Positions 8,642 through 18,178 of a DNA stretch of 64,000 bases are shown here, in pieces. How positions within the stretch are numbered: position 1 is the first letter of the stretch; the number at the start of each line of letters is the position of its first letter. Source of the stretch: JANSWP01 sp041941305. Lineage in GTDB: Bacteria > Bacteroidota > Bacteroidia > Chitinophagales > Saprospiraceae. The stretch spans positions 100,840 through 164,839 of the forward strand of contig JBGTQJ010000015.1 in NCBI GenBank assembly GCA_041941305.1, read 5' to 3'. The translations under genes and the position numbers were made by a program. The notes below the pieces were generated by a model. The model was not told the origin of the DNA. It did not search any database and saw nothing but the letters and a program-made list of their open reading frames with translations.

Positions 8642-8714
8642 TTGGAATGAGGAACAAGGGTAAACGATACCGTGGTACCATTCCACTTTGCACTCACTTG
8701 TTCCTCAATTCCAA
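8642..8714. repeat. Inverted repeat upstream of the acidic lipoprotein gene
   Basis: The arms 8642-8658 and 8697-8714 (TTGGAATGAGGAACAAG and its complement with one extra base) lie 25-100 bp before the lipoprotein start, in its likely 5' leader, so they may be regulatory. The rest of the 8618-9045 spacer contains poly-T (8951-8969) and GT-rich sequence with no gene or convincing promoter that I can see. Confidence 0.4.
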
Positions 8715-9045
8715 ATTTTTAAGGATTAAGAAATCAAATGCAGTAGCTCCGCTGGCGAAGACAGTCCAATCCTTTCTCCACCATTCCGGCAGAGCTACTT
8801 TCGAATCATTTAGAACAGGGAGTTTGAAAGTTTTAATGCAGCTGATGGGCTTTAGAAAATAATAACCCTGAAGCTGTTTTTAGTTGGTTTGTTATTCTAA
8901 ATATGGTCACTAGACAAGTTGGAAAATGACATCCCCTATTCAGGAAAGATTTTTTTTTATTTTTTTTCCGGGAAGGTGGGTATAAGGGGTGTGGGGAGAT
9001 AGATACACTCGACCTCGACACCCCGCAACTCGCAACCCGAGAACA

Positions 9046-9768
9046 TCACTTCCCTTCAAAAAGCTTATGGTCAATCCATGTTTTGGTTTTTTCTAAAAGC
9101 ACTTTTGAGTCATCGGCATAAATAGGTTCGCCATAATGAATAACTACCTCTCGCCTGGGTTTGCTATAGGTTCGGAAAAAGTGAGGGACAAAAGTCTCCG
9201 TTCCAATCCAGGCATCATTGATGTCTTTGTAAATCAGTGCCATTGGAATGATTGGAATGTTTTCTTTCACAGCAAGATTAAATGCACCTCTTTGAAATGC
9301 AATCGTTTTGGGCTCATCGTGGGTAGTTCCTTCCGGGTAAATCATAACAGAAAAACCTTTTCTCAAATAACTTCTCATTGCTTCCATAGTCGCACCACGA
9401 CTTGTCTTACTTTCCCTTTTCACAAATAAAATTCCGGTAATTTTTGCGCCATATCCAATCAAAGGCCAACCAGCTAATTCAGCTTTTGCTACAGGTAAAG
9501 CCTCTACATGGCATAAGGAAATAATGGGATCCATATAACTCCTGTGATTTCCTATATAGATATAATTACCCTTGGTAGATGGTCCAAATTTTTCAATTTT
9601 AATCCCAAATATCCAGGTCAAAAAACGAACAAACCTTCTTCTGGAACGAAGAGAATAGGAAAGATCGTAACCCAAAATCAGGCTACGCAAAGCAATAAAG
9701 GAAACATAAATAGAAACTGAAATCAAGGCAAAGGCTGCCCGCATCAATCCTCGCAAAGTCGCTAACAT
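9046..9768 (-). CDS. 1-acyl-sn-glycerol-3-phosphate acyltransferase (PlsC family)
   Basis: The enzyme should transfer an acyl chain to lysophosphatidic acid, or a related lysolipid, in membrane phospholipid synthesis. The 240-residue product has an N-terminal hydrophobic segment (residues 10-33) for inner-membrane association, the catalytic NHRSYMDP motif (H75, D80) and the glycerol-phosphate-binding YPEGTTHDE motif (about 144-152). Length and motifs fit PlsC. The strand and neighbours give no pathway context. The precise acyl acceptor cannot be told; ornithine-lipid or other lysolipid acyltransferases share these motifs. Confidence 0.88.
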   Translation of the reverse strand: MLATLRGLMRAAFALISVSIYVSFIALRSLILGYDLSYSLRSRRRFVRFLTWIFGIKIEKFGPSTKGNYIYIGNHRSYMDPIISLCHVEALPVAKAELAGWPLIGYGAKITGILFVKRESKTSRGATMEAMRSYLRKGFSVMIYPEGTTHDEPKTIAFQRGAFNLAVKENIPIIPMALIYKDINDAWIGTETFVPHFFRTYSKPRREVVIHYGEPIYADDSKVLLEKTKTWIDHKLFEGK

Positions 9769-10006
9769 AATTCTTTATGATTCTTTGAATTTGGGTCATT
9801 TGAGTCAATCAAAAATAAAAATCAATACATGTTTTGCTCCCTTTTGATTTCCATTTGTAATTGACCTCCCAACTTCAAAGAAGGTTTTTTGTTTGTGGGC
9901 ATAAAAATAGAAAATCTTGAAAACCCCGGGTTCCATTTCCATCTACTGTTATAAGATTTTGTCCCTTCCAAATGAATCAATCAAAACACACATGGCTGAT
10001 ATTCAG

Positions 10007-10014
10007 TATATTTG
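10007..10014 (+). promoter_or_regulatory. Possible -7 box for the SET-domain gene
   Basis: TATATTTG matches TAnnTTTG and lies about 100 bp before the SET gene, but no TTG is seen at the -33 distance. The rest of the 9769-10114 spacer shows no gene; a CAAAAATA at 9810-9817 could be a minus-strand -7 box for plsC. Confidence 0.35.
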
Positions 10015-10114
10015 TTTGCGAGCGACGTTTAAGTGTTAAACAAAACCCAAGCAGTCAACACAAATTAAGGGATTGTCGTCTTATCTATAGCACAACCCTC
10101 AAAAACACTTTGAC

Positions 10115-10507
10115 ATGCAACGACTTCCATTTTTGTACATAGCCGAAACTGATAAAAAAGGAAGGGGGGTATTTTCTTCAAGCGAAATACACAAAGGCGA
10201 TTTAATTGAAATTTGCCCTGTGATCGTGCTGCCTGAAACTGAATTATTACATATCGACCAAACTCAATTGTACAATTATTATTTCCTTTGGGGCATCCAA
10301 CAAAAAAAGTGTGCAATAGCATTGGGTTATGGTTCACTTTACAATCACGATTACCATCCCAATGCCCGCTATGAGCTGGATATGACCAATCGTTCAATAG
10401 ATTTTTATTGCCTAAAAACCATTGAAGCAGGAGATGAAATCACTGTGAATTACAATGGTGAAGCAGGAGATGAATCTTTGGTTTGGTTTGATAAGAAAAA
10501 TTTTTAA
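10115..10507 (+). CDS. Small SET-domain protein
   Basis: The 130-residue product is essentially one SET domain, the fold of S-adenosylmethionine-dependent protein lysine methyltransferases. Visible motifs are KGRGVFSSSEIHKGDLIE near the N-terminus, the pseudoknot-like NHDYHPNA (about residues 73-80; NHSCxPN in the family) and EAGDEITVNYN (about 108-118), corresponding to the GEELTxxY motif. There are no pre- or post-SET cysteine clusters. It lies 25 bp upstream of the lptC-like gene and is probably co-transcribed with it. Bacterial SET proteins have few known substrates; a ribosomal or other cytoplasmic protein is possible, but that is a guess. Confidence 0.85.
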   Translation: MQRLPFLYIAETDKKGRGVFSSSEIHKGDLIEICPVIVLPETELLHIDQTQLYNYYFLWGIQQKKCAIALGYGSLYNHDYHPNARYELDMTNRSIDFYCLKTIEAGDEITVNYNGEAGDESLVWFDKKNF

Positions 10508-10532
10508 CCCCTGGCAAAATAACTGACAAGTT

Positions 10533-11147
10533 ATGAATGTACCTTTTTTAAAAAAATGGAATCTCAATAAGCCTGTACCAGAATTGCGAACTTCAAATCA
10601 ATTCTTCTTGCTTCATTTTTCATTTTTCATTCTTGTATTTTGTGCCTGTGAAAACGACCTCGCCCAGGTCAATCGTTTGATTAACAAAAATCAAGTAACT
10701 GTTGAAACAGCCAAGGATATTGAAATGCTTTACAGTGATTCCGCAATCGTTCGGGTAAAAGTGACAGGTCCTACCCTATTGAGACATTTGGATAGAAGTA
10801 AAACTCAACAAGAATTTCCAGATGGCATAGATGTGGAATTTTACGGTGAACGTGGAGGCGTTAGCAGCCACATGACCGCAAAATATGCCATCCGATATGA
10901 AAAGGAAAATAAAATTGTGGTGCGAGACAGCGTGGTTTGGATCAGCCATGACAATGAACGGCTGGAAACAGAGGAATTAATTTGGGAAGAGGAAGAAGAT
11001 AAAGTTTACACCAACAAATTCGTCACCATTTTTCGGGAAGAGGAAATCATATACGGACATGGATTTGAGTCAAATCAGGAATTTTCAGAGTGGACCATTA
11101 ATGCAATTCAAGGGAGAGTAAAGGTGGAGAATATGAATAGAGAGTAA
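10533..11147 (+). CDS. lptC: LptC-like LPS export protein
   Basis: LptC is the bitopic periplasmic component that passes lipopolysaccharide from LptBFG to LptA. The 204-residue product has an N-terminal hydrophobic stretch with a possible lipobox (FCACEND, about residues 34-40), then a beta-rich domain typical of Bacteroidota LptC (SDSAIVRVKVTGPTLLRH, EFPDGIDVEFY, LETEELIWEEEEDKVYTNK, IYGHGFESNQ). Charged residues dominate the exposed edges. It is downstream of the SET gene with a 25-bp gap. The codons for the first ~30 residues contain repeated TTCATTTT blocks, so the annotated N-terminus may be longer than the translated one, but no better start is seen. Confidence 0.75.
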   Translation: MNVPFLKKWNLNKPVPELRTSNQFFLLHFSFFILVFCACENDLAQVNRLINKNQVTVETAKDIEMLYSDSAIVRVKVTGPTLLRHLDRSKTQQEFPDGIDVEFYGERGGVSSHMTAKYAIRYEKENKIVVRDSVVWISHDNERLETEELIWEEEEDKVYTNKFVTIFREEEIIYGHGFESNQEFSEWTINAIQGRVKVENMNRE

Positions 11148-11220
11148 AAAGCCATCCCCGCCCTAAGACGGGAATGACTTCCACAAATTGTGACACAAGA
11201 ATGATTGTATCCCAAATAAT

Positions 11221-14200
11221 TTAATCTACTTTGACAAATCGCTTGATGATCTGTTCTTCTCCATTTTTGAGAATGAGATAATAATTTCCAGTTCGTAGGG
11301 TGGAAACGTCAATAGTGAATACGCTTTCTTTCACCTTAAAGCTTCCAATTTTCCGTTCTAGTACATCGTACAATTCTATTATTCTGTTTTCATTTGATTC
11401 TGAAGTGAAGGCTAACCGGACATTCAAAATATCTAATACAGGATTGGGGTAGAGTTCTATTTTAGCGTTACTCAAGTCAGCATTTTGAAAATCCAGGCTT
11501 TCTGTATTGTAGCCATTCGAGTTTCCTATACTAGCAGTTGCATCGTCATTCAAGACTTCTGCTTCTCCTTGATTATCAACAATTTGCCCTCCATTGGTGA
11601 CATTGGTCAAATCCACATAAAACATTTCGTCCGATTCGTGAACATTGTCTTTGGTCGCACGGCAAATTACATAACGGACATTGGATCCTCCCGGAGAGAA
11701 ATAGACAGTGCCTGAACCACTCACATAATCGCTATCAGAAAGGGTAGCAGAGCCATCCGAGGTAGCATAATCCACATTGATAGCGCAGCCAGGTCCACTT
11801 CTTTCAATTTTGAAAAAGTAGTAAGTAAAACCAGCGCCTGTACCTTCATTTTGACTAATATCATCAATAGTTACCGTTGCACCCTCCACAGTTACATCAG
11901 CTGTACATTGGTCGGAATTGCCACTTTCATCTTCTACCGTTAAGGTTACAGCATTGGTTCCCACATTTGAACAATCGAAAGTATTTTGATCCAGGCTTAG
12001 CATTGAAATACTACAATTATCAGTACTCCCATTATCTACTTCTTGGGGAGTAACCGTGATTTGATTGGTATTTGGGTCAAGGCTGGCTGTTACATTTTGA
12101 CATAAAGCATTTGGTTTTTCATTATCTATAACTTCTACATAGCGTGCACATTTTTTGTTGTTTCCCGAGGCATCTTTTGCACGCCATTGGAATTTATATT
12201 TGCCTTTGTCAAAGTTATGTGTCGCATTCGTGGACCAGGCTGACCAGGGTCCCTGGTTGGCATTTGTAGCAGGATCTACAGCTCTCCATCTCAAGTCCAA
12301 AGTGGGATTGCCACAATTGTCATTAGATGAAGCAGTTGGTATCGTTACAGTAGTTAAACAAGTTCCTGCATCTACATTTTGAGTAAAATTGCTGGGACAG
12401 GAAATACTTGGTTTTTGGTCGTCTTCAATAGTTACGGTAGCTGTACATTGGTCACTATCACCATTGGTATCCGTAATGGTTAAAACCACATCTTGAGGGT
12501 TTCCTATATGACTACAATCAAAGGTATTTTGATCAATCAACAATGATTGAAGACCACAATCCGCGGTGGATCCTCCATCTACATCTGTTTCTAAAATCGT
12601 CACATTCCCGAAATTATCCACAAAAGCCGTGAAGTTTTTACAAACTGCATCTGGTACTGCACAACACCCTTCATCAATTTGGTTGTCACAATTATTGTCA
12701 ATGCCATCACCACATGTTTCTGAGGCAGCAGGATTTATTGCCGCATCATTGTCATTGCAATCGCCGCTCGTTTGGGTTAATTCACTGGTGAGAAAATGAT
12801 CTGTAGGTCTGGAGCAAGTAGCTTGAGAAGTGCCGTCGCCATAACCATCACCGTCAGCATCCTTGTGCCAGATTTGTCCAGGATATTCATCTGCATTGTT
12901 GTCATTGCAATCTGTAGCGTCCACAACATAACCATTAGGAACCGAGCAAGCTTGTGTGGAGTTGCTGGCATCGCCATAGTTGTCATTATCAGCATCCAGA
13001 TAGTAAGTGTTCATTACACCTTCATCAGTTTGAGCATTACAATTGTTATCTATACCATCACAAACTTCTACAGCTCCTGGGTTGATACTTGCATTTCCAT
13101 CATTGCAGTCTCCACTTGTCGCTGTTAGCTCCTCTGCAAGGTAATGATTGGCAATCCTTGCACAATTCGATTGAGAAGTGCCATCTCCATAACCATCGCC
13201 ATCCGCATCTTTATGCCAGGTTTGATTTGGAAATTCATTGGCATCATTGTCATTGCAATCTGTATTATCTGAAACATAGCCACTTGGAGCTGAGCAAGCC
13301 TGGGTGGAACTACTCGCATTTCCAAAGCCATCATTGTCAGCATCTTCATAAAATGTACTCAAAAGACCTTCATCCGTCTGAGCATTACAGTTGTTGTCAA
13401 TACCATCGCAAACTTCTGTTGCATTAGGATGAATAGCTGAATCATTGTCGTTACAATCCCCGGATATTTGAGTCAATTCACTTGAAAGGAAGTGGTTTGT
13501 TGGTCTGGTGCAGGCAGTTTGAGAAGTACCATCGCCATAGCCATCACCATCTGCATCTTTATGCCAGGTTTGATTTGGAAATTCATTGGCGTCATTGTCG
13601 TTACAATCTGTATTGTCTGATACATAGCCAGTGGGTGTATTGCAAGCCTGGCTAGTAGAATTTGGATTGCCAAAACCATCCGCATCTGAATCTTCATAGA
13701 ATGTAGTTTGCAGGCCTTCGTCAATCTGGCTATTGCAATTATTATCAATGTTGTCGCAAATTTCAGTTGCATTGGGATGGATAGCCGAATCATTGTCATT
13801 ACAATCGCCATTTTGAGTAACGTGGTTGGCACTTGGTGGCTGACAGTCATTTGTAGCATTCCCTGTTCCGAAACCATCGCCATCGCTATCTAAATAATAG
13901 TTTTGAAAAGTGATGCCTTCGTCAATTTGATTATTGCAGTTATTGTCCAGATTGTCGCAGACTTCCGCAGCCCCTGGATAGATGTTTGCATTGTTGTCGT
14001 TGCAATCTCCGGAAGTTTGACTTAGCTCACTAGCAAGAAAATGATTAGCCGGTCTGGTACAGGCTATTTGAGAAGTACCATCGCCATAATTATCTCCATC
14101 TGCATCTTGGTACCATGTCTGATTTGGAAATTCATTCGCATCATTGTCATTACAATCTGTATTGTCTGACACATAACCACCTGGTGCGGAACAAGCCTGA

Positions 14201-17019
14201 GTAGTACTTCCAGCATTTCCATATCCATCACCATCCGAATCTTCGTAAAATGTACTCAAAACCCCTTCATCGGTTTGGGAATTGCAGTTGTTGTCAATGC
14301 CGTCACAGATTTCAGTGGCAGCAGGGTGGATGGAGGAATCATTGTCATTACAATCACCGGAGGTTGCTATCAATTCGGAGGTAGTAAAATGATTGGAAGG
14401 TCTGGTACAGGCTACTTGAGAAGTTCCGTCGCCATAATCATCGCCATCTGCATCTTTGTACCATGTTTGATTTGGAAATTCATTGGCATCGTTGTCATTA
14501 CAATCTGTATTGTCCGAAACATAACCATTGGGAGCATTGCAAGCTTGAGTAGTATTGTTTGGATTTCCAAAACCGTCATTATCCGAATCTTCGTAGAAAG
14601 TTGTCTCTAAGCCTTCATCGATTTGCGAATTACAATCGTTATCAAGTCCGTCACATACTTCTGTAGCTCCCGGGTTTATAGCCGAATTTCCATCATTGCA
14701 ATCGCCTGTTCCTGTCAATTCAGAAGCAGTAAAATACCCCCCTGGGCGTGTGCAGGCCACATGAGAAGCACCACCATAATTGTCATTGTCCCCATCTTCA
14801 TACCAGGTTTGCCCCGGAAATTCATGCGGGTCGTTGTCATCACAGTCTGTATTATCAGAAACATATCCGGCGGGTGCAGAACAATCCATTACAGAATTAG
14901 CTGGGTCACCATAGCCGTCATTATCATTGTCTGCATAATAATTACTAACAGGAGAGGTAATTGCCTGTTTTTCATAAGCTCCCATGTCTTCTGTCGTGGT
15001 GGAATAAGGTCTTGGGTTGCCATCCAGATCATCTGTTGGTGCATTGTTTGAAGTACCTGCATTTATGGCAGGAGAACAATCTTGTAAGTGGAAATCATGA
15101 TTGGCTACATTTTCAAATAGAGGGTCTTGATTGTAAATCATTCCAGCATTACAGGTAAATCCTCCAGGACAAGCCGCTTCTTCGGTAAGTGTATAGGAAA
15201 CCTGGGCGCCTACATTTGAACCTCCGCCATACATATCTTTATGACCTGTAGCTGCTACATTGCCCCAAAATATACAATTACTTACATTTACACCTGAGAA
15301 AGAAAAGGAATGGGCAGAAACATAGAGTGCACCGCCATAACTACCAGATTCATTATCATAAAAAGTACAGTTATTGAATTCAGAATTGATGGAACTAGAG
15401 GAAGAACCATAGCCAGCTATACTGCAAACTGCACCGCCTATGCCTGTACTACTATTCCCATAAAATAAACAATTGTTGAATTCAGGATATGCAAATCCAC
15501 TATGAGAAGAATCAAAATAACAGGCACCGCCGCCAGAAGAAGTAGTGGAATTGTTTGAAAAAATGCAATTCGTGGCGGTAAGATCAGCAGAACCCCCAGA
15601 ATTTCTCACAAAATTATAAATCGCACCCGCCCTAATTCCAGCATAATTGCCATCAAAAAGACAGCCCTGGAGGTTCAAATCTGAGCTTCCTCCATCAGCA
15701 TAATTATAGATAGCACCTCCTTTGTAAAAAATATTTTCTGATTCGTTTGCAGTATTATTTAAAAAAGAACAATTAAAAAAACTCATATCCGTATTCAACC
15801 AAGAGGATGTAGCTGCCGCATAAATCGCTCCGGCACTATTTTTTGCATAATTGTTTTCAAAAATACAATCTGTAAAATGGGGATTGGCATTCAGTCCAGC
15901 TAAAGCTTGATTAAACAAAGCACCTGCAGAAGATGCTGCATTAGCAATAAGTTTACAATTCTCAAATTTTATGGATGAACCGATATTTCGAACAGCAGTA
16001 CCATATGAGCCAATTCGCCCATCAGCAGCGGAGATGGTAAAACCGTCTATCAAAGCTGCATTGGTCAAAGCCTGCAAATACAGGATATTGCGCGCATTAC
16101 TTCCTACAATATCGTCTTTGCTTGCTGCTGGATTAGCCAAATCATTATTGTCAAGATCCCCACTAAGAATGGTGATATGCGCTGCGGGGTCCCGATCAGA
16201 AAGTTGCATTTCAGTGCCGTCGAAGCCACCGTATATTTTTACATCATGAGTTAGGAAAAAAACTTTAGAAGTGGCATCGCCTGGACTGGAATTGCCAAAA
16301 ATATTTTGCGTTGGCAAATAAGTACCTTCTGCAACCCATAGTTCTTCAATCGCGTCACAAATTGTAGCAGCATGAATAGCATCTTGCAAATTGTTAAACG
16401 CATTTGTCCAGGAACTACCATCATTGGCACCATTTGCATCAATATCTACATAAAGCCTGGTGATTCCAGAATTATTGAAACAAAAAGCCGTTTCAAATTT
16501 TAAATCGAAGTAAATAAGGGTTCCAGCATGATTTGAAGAATTGGAATCACAAACCCTCAATTTCCATTCCCCATTTGGATCAATTCCATCAAAGTCTGAG
16601 AAATTGCCTTCCGGCTGGAACATTCCTTTGAAATCAACATGCAAGGTGTTTATCGGAAACTGAGACCAGGAAGCAAATACCAGCGGCGTATTTGGACAAT
16701 CATTTGGATCTCCAAAGTGGTTTCCAAGACCTCCATTCCCCGTTGACAATTCAATTTCTGTTCCATTGGGTGCTTTGAGGTAAAGGTCTATTTCTGAGCG
16801 CCATGAATGATCAATAATCACTTCCACTTTGTGTAACATTACATTGCTTCCAAGATTATTGCCCACTCCACTGATGGTTAGTGGCACTTCGAGACTGGTC
16901 GTACAATCGTCTTCTGGAATGGGAAGATTGACACAGCTTTGAGAAAAAAGAGCAGGCAGGAGGGGCATAGTTGCCAACAGGCAGACTAGCAAAATGGTTT
17001 TTACATTCTTGTACATCAT
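11221..17019 (-). CDS. Giant T9SS-secreted multidomain protein (P-domain, beta-helix, MopE repeats)
   Basis: A 1932-residue secreted protein. It has a signal peptide (MMYKNVKTILLVCLLATMPL), a proprotein-convertase-like P domain (~45-175; HSWRSEIDLYLKAPNGTE, GEWKLRVCDS), a right-handed beta-helix (~185-690; repeats with GGAIYN, FENNYA, NCIFWGN), then seven MopE-like metal-binding repeats (~693-1450), each with a DGYGD-type segment, TDCNDND and CDGIDNNCNxQxDEG. Two HYR-like modules, a Calx-beta domain (~1715-1820) and a type A T9SS sorting domain (LYPNPVLDILNV, ending LKNGEEQIIKRFVKVD) follow. MopE repeats and Calx-beta suggest calcium or copper binding. An identical promoter and repeat array is shared with the T9SS gene at 22522-24669, pointing to control by a neighbouring hybrid sensor. 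Confidence 0.9.
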   Translation of the reverse strand: MMYKNVKTILLVCLLATMPLLPALFSQSCVNLPIPEDDCTTSLEVPLTISGVGNNLGSNVMLHKVEVIIDHSWRSEIDLYLKAPNGTEIELSTGNGGLGNHFGDPNDCPNTPLVFASWSQFPINTLHVDFKGMFQPEGNFSDFDGIDPNGEWKLRVCDSNSSNHAGTLIYFDLKFETAFCFNNSGITRLYVDIDANGANDGSSWTNAFNNLQDAIHAATICDAIEELWVAEGTYLPTQNIFGNSSPGDATSKVFFLTHDVKIYGGFDGTEMQLSDRDPAAHITILSGDLDNNDLANPAASKDDIVGSNARNILYLQALTNAALIDGFTISAADGRIGSYGTAVRNIGSSIKFENCKLIANAASSAGALFNQALAGLNANPHFTDCIFENNYAKNSAGAIYAAATSSWLNTDMSFFNCSFLNNTANESENIFYKGGAIYNYADGGSSDLNLQGCLFDGNYAGIRAGAIYNFVRNSGGSADLTATNCIFSNNSTTSSGGGACYFDSSHSGFAYPEFNNCLFYGNSSTGIGGAVCSIAGYGSSSSSINSEFNNCTFYDNESGSYGGALYVSAHSFSFSGVNVSNCIFWGNVAATGHKDMYGGGSNVGAQVSYTLTEEAACPGGFTCNAGMIYNQDPLFENVANHDFHLQDCSPAINAGTSNNAPTDDLDGNPRPYSTTTEDMGAYEKQAITSPVSNYYADNDNDGYGDPANSVMDCSAPAGYVSDNTDCDDNDPHEFPGQTWYEDGDNDNYGGASHVACTRPGGYFTASELTGTGDCNDGNSAINPGATEVCDGLDNDCNSQIDEGLETTFYEDSDNDGFGNPNNTTQACNAPNGYVSDNTDCNDNDANEFPNQTWYKDADGDDYGDGTSQVACTRPSNHFTTSELIATSGDCNDNDSSIHPAATEICDGIDNNCNSQTDEGVLSTFYEDSDGDGYGNAGSTTQACSAPGGYVSDNTDCNDNDANEFPNQTWYQDADGDNYGDGTSQIACTRPANHFLASELSQTSGDCNDNNANIYPGAAEVCDNLDNNCNNQIDEGITFQNYYLDSDGDGFGTGNATNDCQPPSANHVTQNGDCNDNDSAIHPNATEICDNIDNNCNSQIDEGLQTTFYEDSDADGFGNPNSTSQACNTPTGYVSDNTDCNDNDANEFPNQTWHKDADGDGYGDGTSQTACTRPTNHFLSSELTQISGDCNDNDSAIHPNATEVCDGIDNNCNAQTDEGLLSTFYEDADNDGFGNASSSTQACSAPSGYVSDNTDCNDNDANEFPNQTWHKDADGDGYGDGTSQSNCARIANHYLAEELTATSGDCNDGNASINPGAVEVCDGIDNNCNAQTDEGVMNTYYLDADNDNYGDASNSTQACSVPNGYVVDATDCNDNNADEYPGQIWHKDADGDGYGDGTSQATCSRPTDHFLTSELTQTSGDCNDNDAAINPAASETCGDGIDNNCDNQIDEGCCAVPDAVCKNFTAFVDNFGNVTILETDVDGGSTADCGLQSLLIDQNTFDCSHIGNPQDVVLTITDTNGDSDQCTATVTIEDDQKPSISCPSNFTQNVDAGTCLTTVTIPTASSNDNCGNPTLDLRWRAVDPATNANQGPWSAWSTNATHNFDKGKYKFQWRAKDASGNNKKCARYVEVIDNEKPNALCQNVTASLDPNTNQITVTPQEVDNGSTDNCSISMLSLDQNTFDCSNVGTNAVTLTVEDESGNSDQCTADVTVEGATVTIDDISQNEGTGAGFTYYFFKIERSGPGCAINVDYATSDGSATLSDSDYVSGSGTVYFSPGGSNVRYVICRATKDNVHESDEMFYVDLTNVTNGGQIVDNQGEAEVLNDDATASIGNSNGYNTESLDFQNADLSNAKIELYPNPVLDILNVRLAFTSESNENRIIELYDVLERKIGSFKVKESVFTIDVSTLRTGNYYLILKNGEEQIIKRFVKVD

Positions 17020-17093
17020 TTGTGGATTTTGTGGCAGACACTATGATCGGCAAGCAGTTTTGGCGTGGCTGCCGGGTTAACTAATGTTTGTTT

Positions 17094-17108
17094 TCTTCCA
17101 CAAATCTG
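17094..17108 (-). promoter_or_regulatory. Promoter box of the giant T9SS gene
   Basis: On the minus strand this reads CAGATTTGTGGAAGA, differing at one position from the box at 24701-24715 upstream of the second T9SS gene. CAGATTTG is a near match to the -7 consensus TAnnTTTG. It lies 20 bp from the first 18-bp repeat, so the -33 position is occupied by the repeat array. Confidence 0.55.
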
Positions 17109-17128
17109 TAGTGAATCAACAGGAATGG

Positions 17129-17217
17129 GGTTTGGGCTTGTCGCAAGATGGTTCGTGGAGGTTGCAATATTGAGGAAGGTTTGCGGAAGTCGCAGGCGAG
17201 GTTTGCGGAGGTCGCAA
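17129..17217 (-). promoter_or_regulatory. Array of four 18-bp direct repeats (putative AraC-type operator), array A
   Basis: Units begin at 17129, 17150, 17178 and 17200 (spacing 21, 28, 22) with plus-strand consensus GGTTyGnnnnnGTyGCAr, for example GGTTTGCGGAAGTCGCAG and GGTTTGCGGAGGTCGCAA. A matching array with spacing 21, 28, 21 lies at 24735-24822. A 21-bp repeat is the classical centre-to-centre distance for two AraC-family monomers on direct half-sites, so two dimer sites are suggested. The neighbouring hybrid sensors end in AraC-type DNA-binding domains. Confidence 0.65.
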
Positions 17218-17403
17218 ATGCGTTAAAAAATAAAATGAGGCTGTTCAAAAAAGCCCCTTCCAAACCCAAAGATGGAGGGGGCACTACTGATACCTTATTT
17301 ACAAATTCTTAGGTTTTATCTGGGAGAAATTGGAAGTCCTCTTCACTTTTGAAGAGTGACTTCCGCATCAATCTAATCTTAAAAAATTAGAATTCTTTTG
17401 TTT

Positions 17404-17712
17404 TTAGGCTTTGATAGATCGCACAATTTTAAAGTGTCCATAGCCCCGACATTTCCCTTCTTCTAACTTAAACTCTTCCACATTAGCACCAGTTGGCCCC
17501 AATCGACAATCATTAACAAAATTTTCAACTTTTGCAGGCTCTCCTTCAACCTCTAAATACAAGGCATCATAGTAGTATTGAACAAAACCCGATAAGCCCA
17601 TTTCTCTGGCCAATCGTTTTGCATAGCGCCGAAAACCAACTTTTTGGACTTCTCCTTCAATGTACACATTGTAGTGTTTTCGCTTGTCCTTGAAGAAATT
17701 TAGTAAACTCAT
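17404..17712 (-). CDS. Acylphosphatase-like protein lacking the catalytic Asn
   Basis: Acylphosphatases hydrolyse carboxyl-phosphate bonds. The 102-residue product has the phosphate-binding signature GEVQKVGFRRYAKRLA (about residues 20-35) with the conserved Arg, and the usual fold length plus an N-terminal extension. In the family the next motif is G-[WY]-V-x-N, whose Asn orients the catalytic water. Here it reads GFVQYYYDALYLEVEG (about 42-57), so Asn is replaced by Tyr. The protein may be inactive or altered and could bind phosphate-like ligands instead. It stands alone between the giant T9SS gene and its likely hybrid sensor, all on the same strand. Confidence 0.8.
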   Translation of the reverse strand: MSLLNFFKDKRKHYNVYIEGEVQKVGFRRYAKRLAREMGLSGFVQYYYDALYLEVEGEPAKVENFVNDCRLGPTGANVEEFKLEEGKCRGYGHFKIVRSIKA

Positions 17713-17785
17713 AATCGTTTAAGTTTGCTTGATGTATGTTTTTTTACTTGGTTGCTCAAATAAAAAAAATTCCATAGTTAGGCGT

Positions 17786-17825
17786 AGATTGGAGGCATTT
17801 TGGATTTTGGAATTGCCTCCAATCT
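17786..17825 (-). terminator. Hairpin in the 17.7-18.2 kb spacer
   Basis: The 12-bp perfect stem AGATTGGAGGCA (17786-17797) pairs with 17814-17825. It lies after the hybrid sensor gene and before the acylphosphatase and could end the sensor transcript. The rest of 17713-18178 is AT-rich and gene-free; CAAATATA at 18146-18153 is a minus-strand -7-like box without a visible -33 partner. Confidence 0.45.
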
Positions 17826-18178
17826 TAAGGATCTCAAGATCAGGGTTTTGTAAATTTCAACCCTTAATTCGCATTAATAACTTAAGCGTTTGAGCACCAA
17901 GTTAAGAGGCTATATCTGCTTTGATTTAATATTTCCGTTTGGCAAGATGGAGTCTTCTCATGTGTATGATTCAAGGGACCTAATTTATGGAAAATCGGAT
18001 TGGGTAGGAGGGTATCCTAATTTATTAAAACGATACAATGTTTCGGCACTAAGAATATAAATTTTTAAAAACTTCTATGACAAATAAAAGAAAGATTTTG
18101 CAGAAAGTAAAAAAAACCAAAAGCCAAAATTATATATTTTTATTACAAATATACCGTAAATTAAATTTGACACTTGCC

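Noticed and set aside
14275..15051. Plus-strand open frames across the MopE repeats
   Set aside because: They lie antisense to the tandem repeats of the giant T9SS gene; low-complexity Ile/Val/Thr translation without domain.
17129..17217. CRISPR-like reading of the regularly spaced repeats
   Set aside because: Units are only 18 bp, spacers 3-10 bp, spacing is conserved in a second array and no cas gene is present; an operator fits better.
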